The translations under genes were made by a program, and so were the position numbers. Of a stretch of DNA of 64,000 bases, positions 1 to 8,255 are shown piece by piece. The first letter of the stretch is position 1. Each line of letters opens with the position of its first letter. Below the pieces are notes generated by a model. The model saw only the letters and a list, made by a program, of their open reading frames with translations. It was not told where the DNA came from and did no database searches. The DNA comes from Geobacter sp. (GTDB lineage Bacteria > Desulfobacterota > Desulfuromonadia > Geobacterales > Pseudopelobacteraceae): NCBI GenBank assembly GCA_003574895.1, contig PJFB01000003.1, positions 186,001 through 250,000 on the forward strand. The letters are read 5' to 3'.

Positions 1-649
1 CAGCAGCCTCGCCGTAACGGGTGATGGCCGCCAGCTGCCGCTCGCCGGCCCCGCCCAGGATTGCCCCGGCCACAACCGCCGCCTTGATCAGCGCCCCGGT
101 CTTGTGGGTGTGGATGTACTGCACCGTGGGGAGGTCGATGTCCTCTTTCCCTTCGCTCTCCATGTCCACCACCTGGCCGCCCACCATGCCGTAGGAACCG
201 GCGCAGACGGCGATCTCGCGGATCACTGCCAGCCTGGCTTCCGCCGGTGTGTCTTTGGCAAAGAGCGGATCGCTGATCAGCTTGAAGGCCTCGGTCAAAA
301 GCCCGTCACCGGCCAGGATGGCGATCGCCTCGCCGAACACCTTGTGGTTGGTGGGGTTGCCGCGCCGAAAATCGTCATTGTCCATGGCCGGCAGGTCGTC
401 GTGGATCAGGGAGTAGGTATGGATCATCTCCATGGCGCAGGCCGCAGGGATGGCACGCGCGGTATCACCGCCGACTGCCTGGCAGGCCGCCAGCATCAGG
501 ATCGGCCTGACCCGTTTGCCGCCGGCAAAGACCGAATAGCGCATCGCCTTGTGCAGGCTGTAGGGAAGCTCGGTTTCCTTTGGCAGGTATAAATCCAGCG
601 CGCCATCAATCCGCTGGCACTGTTCTTTGAGATATGCTTTCAAGTCCAT
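1..649 (-). CDS. ispA: Farnesyl/geranyl diphosphate synthase (polyprenyl synthetase), C-terminus off window
   Basis: Class I prenyltransferase that condenses isopentenyl diphosphate with allylic diphosphates in isoprenoid synthesis. About 216 N-terminal residues are present; the rest lies left of base 1. Near residues 45-50 is the substrate-binding GGKRVRP segment, and near residue 85 the first aspartate-rich motif, DDLPAMDND. The ATG at 649-647 is preceded by AAGGA. xseB and xseA lie just upstream on the same strand; xseA-xseB-ispA is a frequent bacterial order, often followed by dxs, which would lie outside the window. Confidence 0.93.
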   Translation of the reverse strand, partial: MDLKAYLKEQCQRIDGALDLYLPKETELPYSLHKAMRYSVFAGGKRVRPILMLAACQAVGGDTARAIPAACAMEMIHTYSLIHDDLPAMDNDDFRRGNPTNHKVFGEAIAILAGDGLLTEAFKLISDPLFAKDTPAEARLAVIREIAVCAGSYGMVGGQVVDMESEGKEDIDLPTVQYIHTHKTGALIKAAVVAGAILGGAGERQLAAITRYGEAA

Positions 650-709
650 GTGGGTATCCTTGTTTTATGAGTTTATTGAGTTCCATGCAAACTCAGCAAA
701 CACAACGAA

Positions 710-940
710 CTAATTGTCATCCGCTTCAAACGGCTCGCGCTTGAAGCTGCCATCCTTCTGCTTCAACAGCACCTCGACCCGGCGTTCGGCCTCGTCCAGT
801 TTCTTGGCACAGAACGAGGCATGCTTCACCCCCTCCTCAAAGGCCTTGAGAGAGTCCTCCAGGGAGAGCGCGCCACCCTCCAGGCGGTGCACGATCTCTT
901 CCAGCTTTTTCAGGGATGTTTCGAATTTTTCAGTGGCCAT
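710..940 (-). CDS. xseB: Exodeoxyribonuclease VII small subunit
   Basis: A 76-residue helical protein of the usual XseB size, with the family pattern FE.SLKKLEEIV.RLE.G..SLEDSL.AFE.G. It partners XseA in the enzyme that degrades single-stranded DNA to acid-soluble oligonucleotides. A GGAG Shine-Dalgarno sequence precedes the ATG. It lies 47 bp after xseA and before ispA on the same strand, so the three are probably co-transcribed. The gap to ispA (650-709) holds a 7-bp inverted repeat (668-674/689-695) without a T run. Confidence 0.93.
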   Translation of the reverse strand: MATEKFETSLKKLEEIVHRLEGGALSLEDSLKAFEEGVKHASFCAKKLDEAERRVEVLLKQKDGSFKREPFEADDN

Positions 941-987
941 GCCGGCTCCTTGGGAAAAGGGATATTATACTGATATGCCATCCCTGG

Positions 988-2337
988 TCAAGTTCTGACC
1001 TCATCGACAGACTCTACCCGGCACTCCGCGGCGCCGCGCTGAAAGCTGAGCCGCACGCGGTCACCAGCGGCAAGCTGGGCCGCATCGGTCACGGTCATGC
1101 CATCGGCAATGCGCCGGGTAATGGAATAGCCCCGCGAGAGCGTGCTCAAGGGAGACAACACCTCCAGGCGCGCGGCATTGGCGCCAAAATTCCGCCTTAC
1201 ACCCTGAAGCTTGTCCATCAATAACCGCTCTGCCTTTGCTGCAAGCAGATCCACCCGTTGTTGCAGACTCCCGATCCGGTGGGCGGGATCATGCAACAGC
1301 AGTGATCCGTAAAGGCGTTCGAAGCGGTCCGTGCGACGCTCAACACCATTGTGCAGCGCCAGATCCAGACGTTGCGCGAGATCATCCACCCGCTGCGCCA
1401 GGTGCCCCAGCATGGTGCCTGGATCGTGCAGCGCCCTGCCCATGGCTTCAAGCCGGGCTGCCAGGGCAGCCATGCGGGACTCCGTCACCAGCCGCAGACG
1501 ATGCGTCAGGAATTCCACCTTGTTACGCAACTCCTCGGCACTGGCAATCACCAGCTCGGCAGCCGCGGATGGCGTCGGAGCCCGCAGGTCGGCGGCAAAA
1601 TCGCATATGGTCCAGTCGGTTTCGTGGCCGACAGCGGAAATTACCGGTATATGGGAGCGGTAGACCGCCCTGGCAACGACCTCCTCGTTAAAGGCCCACA
1701 GGTCTTCCAACGAGCCCCCCCCCCTGCCGACGATCAGCACATCCGCCAGCTTCAGTCGATTCAGGTCATCAATGGCCCTGGCGATTTCCATAGCCGCCCC
1801 CTCCCCCTGGACCCGCACCGGATAAAGCAAAATCTCCAGGGAAGAAAAGCGACGCTTGAGGACATTGAGGATATCGTGGATGGCGGCACCGCTGGCCGAG
1901 GTCACCACACCCAGGCGGCGTGGGAATGAAGGCAGCGGCCGCTTATGGCCCTCATCGAAGAGCCCCTCCCCGGCCAGACGCTCCTTGAGCTGGGTGAACG
2001 CCGTCTGCAGGGCGCCGATACCCTGGGGTTCCAGGTACTCGCAGATCAACTGGTATTCGCCCCGCTGGTCATAAACCGAGATGCGGCCACGGGCGATCAG
2101 CGCCATGCCGTCCGTGGGGCGGAATTTCAGGTTCTTTGCCGAGCTCCTGAACATCACGCAGCGCAACTGGGCTCCAGGGTCCTTGAGGGTAAAATAGAGA
2201 TGGCCCGACGAGGGGAGCGACAGGTTGGAAACCTCGCCCTGAACCCAGACCAGGTCGAAGTTTTCCTCCAGCACATCCCGCAGGTGTGCGGTCAGACGAC
2301 TGACGGTAAGGATCGTTTTTTCGGTAAAAATATCCAT
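988..2337 (-). CDS. xseA: Exodeoxyribonuclease VII large subunit
   Basis: Catalytic subunit of exonuclease VII, about 449 residues, normal length. The N-terminal OB-fold contains VWVQGEVSNLSLPSSGHLYFTLKD. The central domain has GVVTSASGAAIHDI, GRGGGSLEDLWAFNEE and SAVGHETDWTICDFAADLRAPTPSAAAEL, all XseA hallmarks, followed by a coiled-coil region. A GTG at 2349 would add four residues; I prefer the ATG at 2337 because the purine-rich AGGGTGA lies at a better distance. It heads the xseA-xseB-ispA unit. Confidence 0.94.
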   Translation of the reverse strand: MDIFTEKTILTVSRLTAHLRDVLEENFDLVWVQGEVSNLSLPSSGHLYFTLKDPGAQLRCVMFRSSAKNLKFRPTDGMALIARGRISVYDQRGEYQLICEYLEPQGIGALQTAFTQLKERLAGEGLFDEGHKRPLPSFPRRLGVVTSASGAAIHDILNVLKRRFSSLEILLYPVRVQGEGAAMEIARAIDDLNRLKLADVLIVGRGGGSLEDLWAFNEEVVARAVYRSHIPVISAVGHETDWTICDFAADLRAPTPSAAAELVIASAEELRNKVEFLTHRLRLVTESRMAALAARLEAMGRALHDPGTMLGHLAQRVDDLAQRLDLALHNGVERRTDRFERLYGSLLLHDPAHRIGSLQQRVDLLAAKAERLLMDKLQGVRRNFGANAARLEVLSPLSTLSRGYSITRRIADGMTVTDAAQLAAGDRVRLSFQRGAAECRVESVDEVRT

Positions 2338-2459
2338 ATCGGCTTTCACCCTACCATACAGGCAGAAAGGGTGTCAAACCGGTTGACCGGCAGCGCCAAA
2401 TTGACTACTATCGTTTCTTCCGGGCGGCAACTAGCCACAATCCTTCACTAACGGCGGAC

Positions 2460-3863
2460 ATGTTCAAAATGCAGAATTATCCCTACGTCATCACCATCTC
2501 ATCGGAAAAAGGGGGAGTCGGCAAGACCACCCTGGCCACCAACCTGGCCATCTACCTGAAGGCCATGCGGGAAGACCTGCCGGTTACCATCCTCTCCTTT
2601 GACAACCACTTCACCATTGACCGCATGTTCGAGTTCAAAGGACAAAAGACCGGCAAAACCGTCAATGACCTGCTGATGGGGGAGAAGGCAGCCAGCCTGG
2701 TGCATACCGGCCAGTACGGTGTCGGCTACATCCCCTCCTCCACCGAACTGGGGGAAATCCATGAACGTTTCAAGGGCCCCATGACCTTGACGCGACTTAT
2801 GGCCGAGTCCGGCCTGTCCGGCATAGTCATCATCGACACCCGCCCCGACCTCAATATCCTGACCCAGAACGCACTCTACGCCGCCGATCGGGTACTGATC
2901 CCGATCAAGGACATGCCCAGCCTCGACAACTGCAAGAACATCTTCGCCCTCTTCGATCAGCGGGGCATAGACAAAAAATCACTGGTATTGATCCCTTGCC
3001 TGATCGATTCGCGCATCAAGTTTGACGGCATGTTCAAGGATCTGAAAACCCTGTTGCGGGCCTTTGCCGCCAATCGCGGTTATCGGTGCATGGATACCCA
3101 TATTTCCAAAAGCCCCAAGGTGGAAAGCCTGAATACCAATCCCGACGGCAAGATCTACCCGATCCTGACCCATGCCCGGTGGACCGAAGTGCACAACCAG
3201 TTCACGGAAATCGCCAGGGATGTGCTGCGCAGCCTGGACACCACGCCAGAGTCCCGTTCCTGCCTGTATGCGCGCTGGTTGGCCGAGAAGGAGGACAAGA
3301 AAAAGGAGGCGTTTCAAGCACGATTGGAAGGGTTGGCAGAGCGCTGCCTGATCTGCGGGGCTTCTCTGACGGAACAGCCGCAGGAGCGCGGCTTTTACTA
3401 CGAGACATCGGATCGGGCCAGTCGTGGTTTTCTGCATTCCGACTGTTTTGCGGACATGCTCTGCGCCACGTTGTACGGCATGACCAGCGATTCCCAGGCC
3501 TTTGGGGCCGCCCGTATTGTCATTGCCGAAAAGGCGGCCAAAATGATCTCGGTCCTGGCTCCCAGGAGTGCCGACGGGGGGTACCAGATGGATTTCAGGC
3601 AGTTTGACATTGCCGGCCAACAGCATTTCCAGAAAGATTTTGCCTTGACCGGTTTTGCCGAGGGAGAGTTTGACAGAATCAACGACCGCCTCTATCTGCT
3701 GTTGAATGAATCCCTGGCCGGTTATGAAGGCAAGCTGCGCGAAGGGAGCTGGCTGGCCGTTCATCCGGTAGATACCCGTAACCCGGAGATGGTCCTCAAC
3801 GATGAATGTTACCGAACGATCCACCAGGTGCACGCCAGGATTGGCGAACAACTCGCCATCTGA
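2460..3863 (+). CDS. ParA/MinD-like ATPase with a Cys-rich C-terminal region
   Basis: A 467-residue protein. Residues 1-250 form a SIMIBI/ParA-type ATPase with a deviant Walker A (SEKGGVGKTTLATN, residues 17-30), a Walker-B-like segment (GIVIIDTRPD) and a conserved-looking IPIKDMPSLDN stretch. About residue 290 the fold changes: CLICGASL is followed by ...FLHSDCFADMLC, spacing that suggests a zinc-binding knuckle, then about 140 residues I do not recognise. No ParB-like gene or parS-like repeat adjoins it, so chromosome partition is not implied. It stands alone between divergent xseA and a strong terminator. Function unknown; the ATPase assignment is firm. Confidence 0.85.
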   Translation: MFKMQNYPYVITISSEKGGVGKTTLATNLAIYLKAMREDLPVTILSFDNHFTIDRMFEFKGQKTGKTVNDLLMGEKAASLVHTGQYGVGYIPSSTELGEIHERFKGPMTLTRLMAESGLSGIVIIDTRPDLNILTQNALYAADRVLIPIKDMPSLDNCKNIFALFDQRGIDKKSLVLIPCLIDSRIKFDGMFKDLKTLLRAFAANRGYRCMDTHISKSPKVESLNTNPDGKIYPILTHARWTEVHNQFTEIARDVLRSLDTTPESRSCLYARWLAEKEDKKKEAFQARLEGLAERCLICGASLTEQPQERGFYYETSDRASRGFLHSDCFADMLCATLYGMTSDSQAFGAARIVIAEKAAKMISVLAPRSADGGYQMDFRQFDIAGQQHFQKDFALTGFAEGEFDRINDRLYLLLNESLAGYEGKLREGSWLAVHPVDTRNPEMVLNDECYRTIHQVHARIGEQLAI

Positions 3864-3883
3864 CCAGCCCCCGCTATCGCAAT

Positions 3884-3913
3884 AAAAAAGCCCGCTTTAC
3901 TCGCGGGCTTTTT
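3884..3913. terminator. Bidirectional intrinsic terminator
   Basis: GCCCGC (3890-3895) pairs with GCGGGC (3903-3908) around a seven-base loop. An A6 run precedes the stem and a T5 run follows it, so it can work on both strands. It sits 20 bp after the ParA-like gene and after the end of the long minus-strand run. The rest of 3914-4064 shows nothing I recognise. Confidence 0.92.
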
Positions 3914-4064
3914 CTTTAGCTATTTTCAGGCAGAAAATAACTTTGTTAACGCACTTATCCTGTTTATCAGGGTTAGGCTAATCTATTACCAAACAATCCG
4001 ATCAAAATATAGTGCTCATGCCGAACTCCACTCGTGCTTCGCGCCACAAGTGAAATCCCGTTAT

Positions 4065-5030
4065 TCATCTTACCAGCCGCGACACCGGCACCAGCGTGAT
4101 TCCCTGCTGTCCCAGTGTGGGCAACAGGGCCGTAAGCGTCTGGATGGTTATCGGGTGGGGATGGCAGATGGCAATGCTTGCGCCGGTCTTTTTGGCCATA
4201 CGCACGGCCTGATTGAGTTGTCCCTGGATGTAGGCGCTGTTCTGCTCATTATCCAGAAACACGTTGCGCCGCGCCGCCTTTAACCCGAGTTCCGCTGACA
4301 ACCTCGGTCCCACGGTCAGGGGCGAGGTCATGCTGTCGATAAAAAACAGACCCCTTGACTTTAGAGCCTCCAGCACCGCCCGCATATCATTTTCATGTTC
4401 GGTGAATTCCGACCCCATGTGATTATTGGCTCCTACGGCCATGGGGAGTTCCTGCATGAATTCAGTCACCTGGGTCTTGATGTCGTCATCGTTCATCGAA
4501 AGAAGCAGTCCGTTGGCCTCCAGCCTGCGTTGCGGCCACCCCTTGGGCTGCATCGGGATATGGATCATGGTTTCGATGCCGCTGGCTGCGGCGTATGCCG
4601 CCACCTCACGATAGCTGTGCAACCCGGGAATGATCGAAAAAGTCAATGGCACGCCGATGCCGGCCAGCGAGCGGGCTTCGTGCATGCTGGTTCCCATGTC
4701 GTCGATGATGATGGCCAGAAGCCCTTTACCGGCCACTGTCCCCGCTTGTGGCCTGATCGTCGCCGGATGTTTGGCGATCGTTTGGGACGTCATGCTTTCC
4801 ATCGCAGGAATGTGTTCCGTGCGCGGTAAACCTTCGGGCCCGATTCTCTCCGGTAACGGGGATTTCTGTACGATTGGCGGCATCGGCTGGGGAGGTTTGG
4901 GCTGCTCGCCGCGGGGCTTGAACGTTAGGTAACCACCAATGGCGAGGATGATGATCGCCAGGATTGCCAGGGCGGCGTAGGTGCCGCCGCCCGATTTTCT
5001 TTTTTTGCGGTTCGATTTGGATCTGGTCAC
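4065..5030 (-). CDS. Divergent polysaccharide deacetylase (YibQ-like)
   Basis: A 321-residue protein with a basic N-terminus, one membrane anchor (about residues 18-37), a Pro-rich linker, and a divergent NodB-type domain from about residue 100. That domain has LLAIIIDDMG, PLTFSIIPGL, MIHIPMQPKGWP and GANNHMGSEFTE. The start is a GTG (cac at 5028-5030). YibQ-type proteins are regularly found beside EnvC and CtpA, as here, which points to envelope or peptidoglycan work. The substrate is not known from sequence. It is the last gene of the minus-strand run. Confidence 0.88.
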   Translation of the reverse strand: MTRSKSNRKKRKSGGGTYAALAILAIIILAIGGYLTFKPRGEQPKPPQPMPPIVQKSPLPERIGPEGLPRTEHIPAMESMTSQTIAKHPATIRPQAGTVAGKGLLAIIIDDMGTSMHEARSLAGIGVPLTFSIIPGLHSYREVAAYAAASGIETMIHIPMQPKGWPQRRLEANGLLLSMNDDDIKTQVTEFMQELPMAVGANNHMGSEFTEHENDMRAVLEALKSRGLFFIDSMTSPLTVGPRLSAELGLKAARRNVFLDNEQNSAYIQGQLNQAVRMAKKTGASIAICHPHPITIQTLTALLPTLGQQGITLVPVSRLVR

Positions 5031-5051
5031 AATTGGGTGTGGGGGGCTGCC

Positions 5052-6758
5052 TTATTTTTTTGCCGGCGTTACCGGCTTTTGCTGCATCTGTTTGTGCCGC
5101 AGATAATGAGCGACAAGGATATAGTCGTCAAGAAAATCCTGCTTGCCATCTCCATTCAGGTCGTAAACTGGCTTGCCTGTCCCGCCCTTGGCAAGCAGGG
5201 CGTTTACCCCTGCTTCGGAAAGCCCGTTGCTATCCCGGTCGATAACGGCATCCAGCGGGGGAACCACCACAAGCGGCACTTCTGCCCGGCCGCTGCCCAC
5301 AAGAACGGTCAGCCGAACATCGGCCTTGCCTTTTTGCGGCAATACGCTTAATTCCCAGACCTTATCCGATAGCGGCCTGATGGATTTGAGATTGGCGCCT
5401 TTGAGCCTGAAATTCGGGACAAACCCAGTGGACGCCAATCCTAACTTTATGGACAACCGGTTCTTACCGTCGGAGACAGCAATTGCGGGTATCTGGACAA
5501 AACCGGCAGCGCGGGCGGAAGCGGCATCAAATAGCGGCTCAAGGTTTTTGAGTGTGCGCGTGCCCTTGAAGGTGCTGAAACGATTCACAGGACTATCCAT
5601 GGCTGCCAGTTTGGCAAGGGCCATATTGGCACCTGGCGACGCAACACCCTTGCCGCTATCGATCTGGGTGGATGGCGCTGCGGTATTCGGTGTGGCCGTC
5701 GGCGCCGAATCCGGCAGATCTCCCAATGATTTGTCATCGCTGCGCGGCTGACCCTTTTTCGATTCTTCCTTTTTCTGCGCCGGCGTCGTCACTGTCGTCT
5801 GTTGTTGCACGATAGTTGTTTGCTGTTGGCCCGTGCCGGAGTATGTATCGTCCAAAACCGTCAAATCACCCATGCTGGTGCCGGTCTTCAGTTGTTTCTG
5901 CGTTAACGCCTCATCAATCAGATTCGCCATGCCACCGCCAGTTGGTGAGGGTGTCGGAGTTTCCTCCTGGTCGGATGTTTGGGACGAGTTCGACGCAACT
6001 CCCGATGATTGCTCAGGCTCCGTTTTTTGGTTAAAAGTCACGTTTACCGTGCAGTCGCTGTGTATCGGGCCGGTGGTGTAGATGTTGCCGCTCAGGGTGC
6101 CGAAACAGCCGTTGGCACCGCCGATTTCGTAGATATCCAAGGGGAGCAGTGTGAAGCTGACAATCGATCCGTTATTCACATTCTGAACACTGGGGGGGGT
6201 GATGCTGCCCTCACCGGCGACCAGAGAAGTAGTGACCTTGAAGGTTGCTGTTGCTGGCGTTTCAGACGGTGATTGCGTTGTGTTTGATGAGTCTCCGGAC
6301 AAGTCGGTTGCTGCTGGCAGCGCACCGATGACCGGCTGTACCGCGACCTTGGTTGCGTCATTGGATATGAGTTCAGCCTTGAAATCGATCAGGCGTCCCG
6401 CCGACATGCCAACCTTGGTAAAGGTGATTGCTGCCAATGGCCCTTCACCGTTCAAAGAACCGCCCGTTGTCATCATGAACACAACCCGAAGTGAGCCCGG
6501 TGTCGCGGTATTCGCCACCATCGTCGTACCGGTGGCAAACGTGCCGCTGGCCACCTGGGGATTTGCCAGGGTAGCGGCGTCATAAAAAACACGAAAATCT
6601 ATTCCGGATATGTTGCTGAAATTGGAGGCTAAAACATTGTAAACCGAGCCATCCGCCGTTGTCGGTGTGAGGGTGAGAGTGGAGACGGCACCGGCATTGG
6701 CACTGCCGACCAGCAGAGCGAACAACATGGCCATAAAAACGTTGCGTATCGCTACCAT
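5052..6758 (-). CDS. Secreted protein with N-terminal cohesin and C-terminal dockerin-like domains
   Basis: A 568-residue protein. A signal peptide (about 1-23) is followed by a cohesin-type beta domain (about 25-145; SVYNVLASNFSNISGIDFRV, LAAITFTK). Then come a long Ser/Thr/Pro/Gln-rich linker, a second globular part (about 400-500), and a C-terminal stretch from about residue 503 with two calcium-loop-like repeats, DRDSNGLSEAGVNALL and YDLNGDGKQDFLDDYILVAHYL. These match the duplicated F-hand pattern of dockerins. It lies between ctpA and the YibQ-like gene in the secretion/cell-wall run. Ligand unknown; the secretin of the same run also carries a cohesin domain. Confidence 0.82.
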   Translation of the reverse strand: MVAIRNVFMAMLFALLVGSANAGAVSTLTLTPTTADGSVYNVLASNFSNISGIDFRVFYDAATLANPQVASGTFATGTTMVANTATPGSLRVVFMMTTGGSLNGEGPLAAITFTKVGMSAGRLIDFKAELISNDATKVAVQPVIGALPAATDLSGDSSNTTQSPSETPATATFKVTTSLVAGEGSITPPSVQNVNNGSIVSFTLLPLDIYEIGGANGCFGTLSGNIYTTGPIHSDCTVNVTFNQKTEPEQSSGVASNSSQTSDQEETPTPSPTGGGMANLIDEALTQKQLKTGTSMGDLTVLDDTYSGTGQQQTTIVQQQTTVTTPAQKKEESKKGQPRSDDKSLGDLPDSAPTATPNTAAPSTQIDSGKGVASPGANMALAKLAAMDSPVNRFSTFKGTRTLKNLEPLFDAASARAAGFVQIPAIAVSDGKNRLSIKLGLASTGFVPNFRLKGANLKSIRPLSDKVWELSVLPQKGKADVRLTVLVGSGRAEVPLVVVPPLDAVIDRDSNGLSEAGVNALLAKGGTGKPVYDLNGDGKQDFLDDYILVAHYLRHKQMQQKPVTPAKK

Positions 6759-6787
6759 CCGGATTCTCCCCCTGTTGCCGCAATATG

Positions 6788-6841
6788 ACCTGAATGCGTG
6801 ACGCTGGAATGCCGCTGCGTGTATACGTCACGCATTCAGGT
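6788..6841. repeat. Perfect 16-bp inverted repeat (hairpin) between ctpA and the cohesin/dockerin gene
   Basis: ACCTGAATGCGTGACG (6788-6803) is exactly the reverse complement of 6826-6841; the loop is 22 bases. On the minus strand it lies 10 bp after the ctpA stop and about 30 bp before the next start. There is no T run on either side, so it is not a standard intrinsic terminator. It may be an mRNA-stabilising or processing hairpin. Confidence 0.85.
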
Positions 6842-6851
6842 GCACATCTAT

Positions 6852-8210
6852 CTACTTGGGTGCCCCGATCTTTTTGAGGATCTCCCAACCTTTAAGCAGA
6901 TCCAGGGCCCTCATCACCTGGTAATCATTTTTCAGATTGTCGTCAATCTTGAGAGAAGCCGCTTTTTCTTTCTTCTCATCCTTTTTGTCTTCTTTTTTAT
7001 TGGGATTTTCGATGTTACCGCTCTCGAAATGGTTTTCCAGATCCTTTTCACGCAAGTGGAGCATGTCTTTCTTTTCCGTTTCCTTGGGTATCTCCATACG
7101 CTCGACAACTATGTCCGGCGTAATGCCCTTGGCCTGGATCGAACGGCCGCTGGGGGTATAATACAGCGCCGTGGTCAGCCGCAGTCCGGAATCATCCGAA
7201 AGCGGGATAATGGTCTGGACCGACCCCTTGCCGAAGCTCTGGGTTCCCATGATAATGGCCCGCTTATGGTCCTGCAAGGCGCCGGCCACGATTTCGGAGG
7301 CGCTGGCACTACCACCGTTTATCAGAACAACGATGGGATAGCTTGGTTCTTTGCCACCCTTTTTCGCCATGAACTGCATCTTGGAATCTTTTTCGCGCCC
7401 CTCGGTATAGACGATCAGCCCATCTTCGATGAAATGGTCAGCAACGCGGACCGCTTGATCCAACAACCCACCAGGATCATTACGCAAATCGAGGACCAGA
7501 CCGGATAGCGTCCCTTTGTTTTCTTCCTGGAGCGACTTGAGAGCCTTACCCAGGTCTTCATCGGTCTTTTCCTGGAACTGCGCAATGCGGACATAACCGA
7601 AACCGTTGTCCAGCAACCGTGAACGCACACTCTTGATCTGGATGATATCGCGCACCAAGGTATATTCCTTGGGCTTGTCCAACCCCTCCCGCATGATCAT
7701 CAAGACAACGCTGGTTCCCTTCTGTCCGCGCATCCGCTTGACCGCATCATTGATATTGAGGTCTTTGGTGAACTTGTCGTCGATTTTGAGAATCTGGTCA
7801 CCGGCCTTGATGCCGGCCTTGAATGCAGGGGTGTCTTCAATGGGCGAGATAACAGTCAGAATACCGTCCTTGACGGTTATTTCTATTCCCAGCCCGCCAA
7901 AGGCGCCCTTGGTGTCGATCTTCATTTCCTTGTAGGTATCCGGAGGCATAAAGGAGCTGTGCGGATCAAGAGATGCCAGCATGCCGTTGATCGCACCGTA
8001 GATCAGCTTCTTTGTGTCCACCTCTTCCACATAGCTCTTCTTGATAATGGCCATGACATCGGTAAAGAGCTCAATGGACTCGTAATCGCTCCCCTTACCC
8101 TCGGCCGAACAACGCTGTTGTGAACTGATGCTGATAAATATCACCAGAAACGCCACTACAAGCGCAAAACCCGCAACTACCCGTTTCCTTTTGTTGCCTG
8201 TTCTAAACAT
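6852..8210 (-). CDS. ctpA: C-terminal processing protease, S41 family
   Basis: A 452-residue periplasmic serine protease with an N-terminal signal/anchor segment (about residues 10-30), a PDZ domain (about 100-180; GGLGIEITVKDG, AGIKAGDQILKIDD) and an S41 catalytic domain. The catalytic Ser lies in NGGSASASEIVAG and the Lys in FGKGSVQ. A Lys-rich tail follows. Start chosen at 8210 because GGAGG lies just upstream; an ATG at 8225 would leave no Shine-Dalgarno. It follows envC by 45 bp. Such proteases trim envelope proteins or peptidoglycan hydrolases, which fits the FtsEX-EnvC neighbours. Confidence 0.93.
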   Translation of the reverse strand: MFRTGNKRKRVVAGFALVVAFLVIFISISSQQRCSAEGKGSDYESIELFTDVMAIIKKSYVEEVDTKKLIYGAINGMLASLDPHSSFMPPDTYKEMKIDTKGAFGGLGIEITVKDGILTVISPIEDTPAFKAGIKAGDQILKIDDKFTKDLNINDAVKRMRGQKGTSVVLMIMREGLDKPKEYTLVRDIIQIKSVRSRLLDNGFGYVRIAQFQEKTDEDLGKALKSLQEENKGTLSGLVLDLRNDPGGLLDQAVRVADHFIEDGLIVYTEGREKDSKMQFMAKKGGKEPSYPIVVLINGGSASASEIVAGALQDHKRAIIMGTQSFGKGSVQTIIPLSDDSGLRLTTALYYTPSGRSIQAKGITPDIVVERMEIPKETEKKDMLHLREKDLENHFESGNIENPNKKEDKKDEKKEKAASLKIDDNLKNDYQVMRALDLLKGWEILKKIGAPK

Positions 8211-8255
8211 CTTCTGCCTCCGCATGAATATTGTGTAAAGATTCGTATCTCTCTA

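Noticed and set aside
104-592. Plus-strand frame over ispA
   Set aside because: Antisense shadow of a clear prenyltransferase gene, His/Gly-rich composition typical of such shadows.
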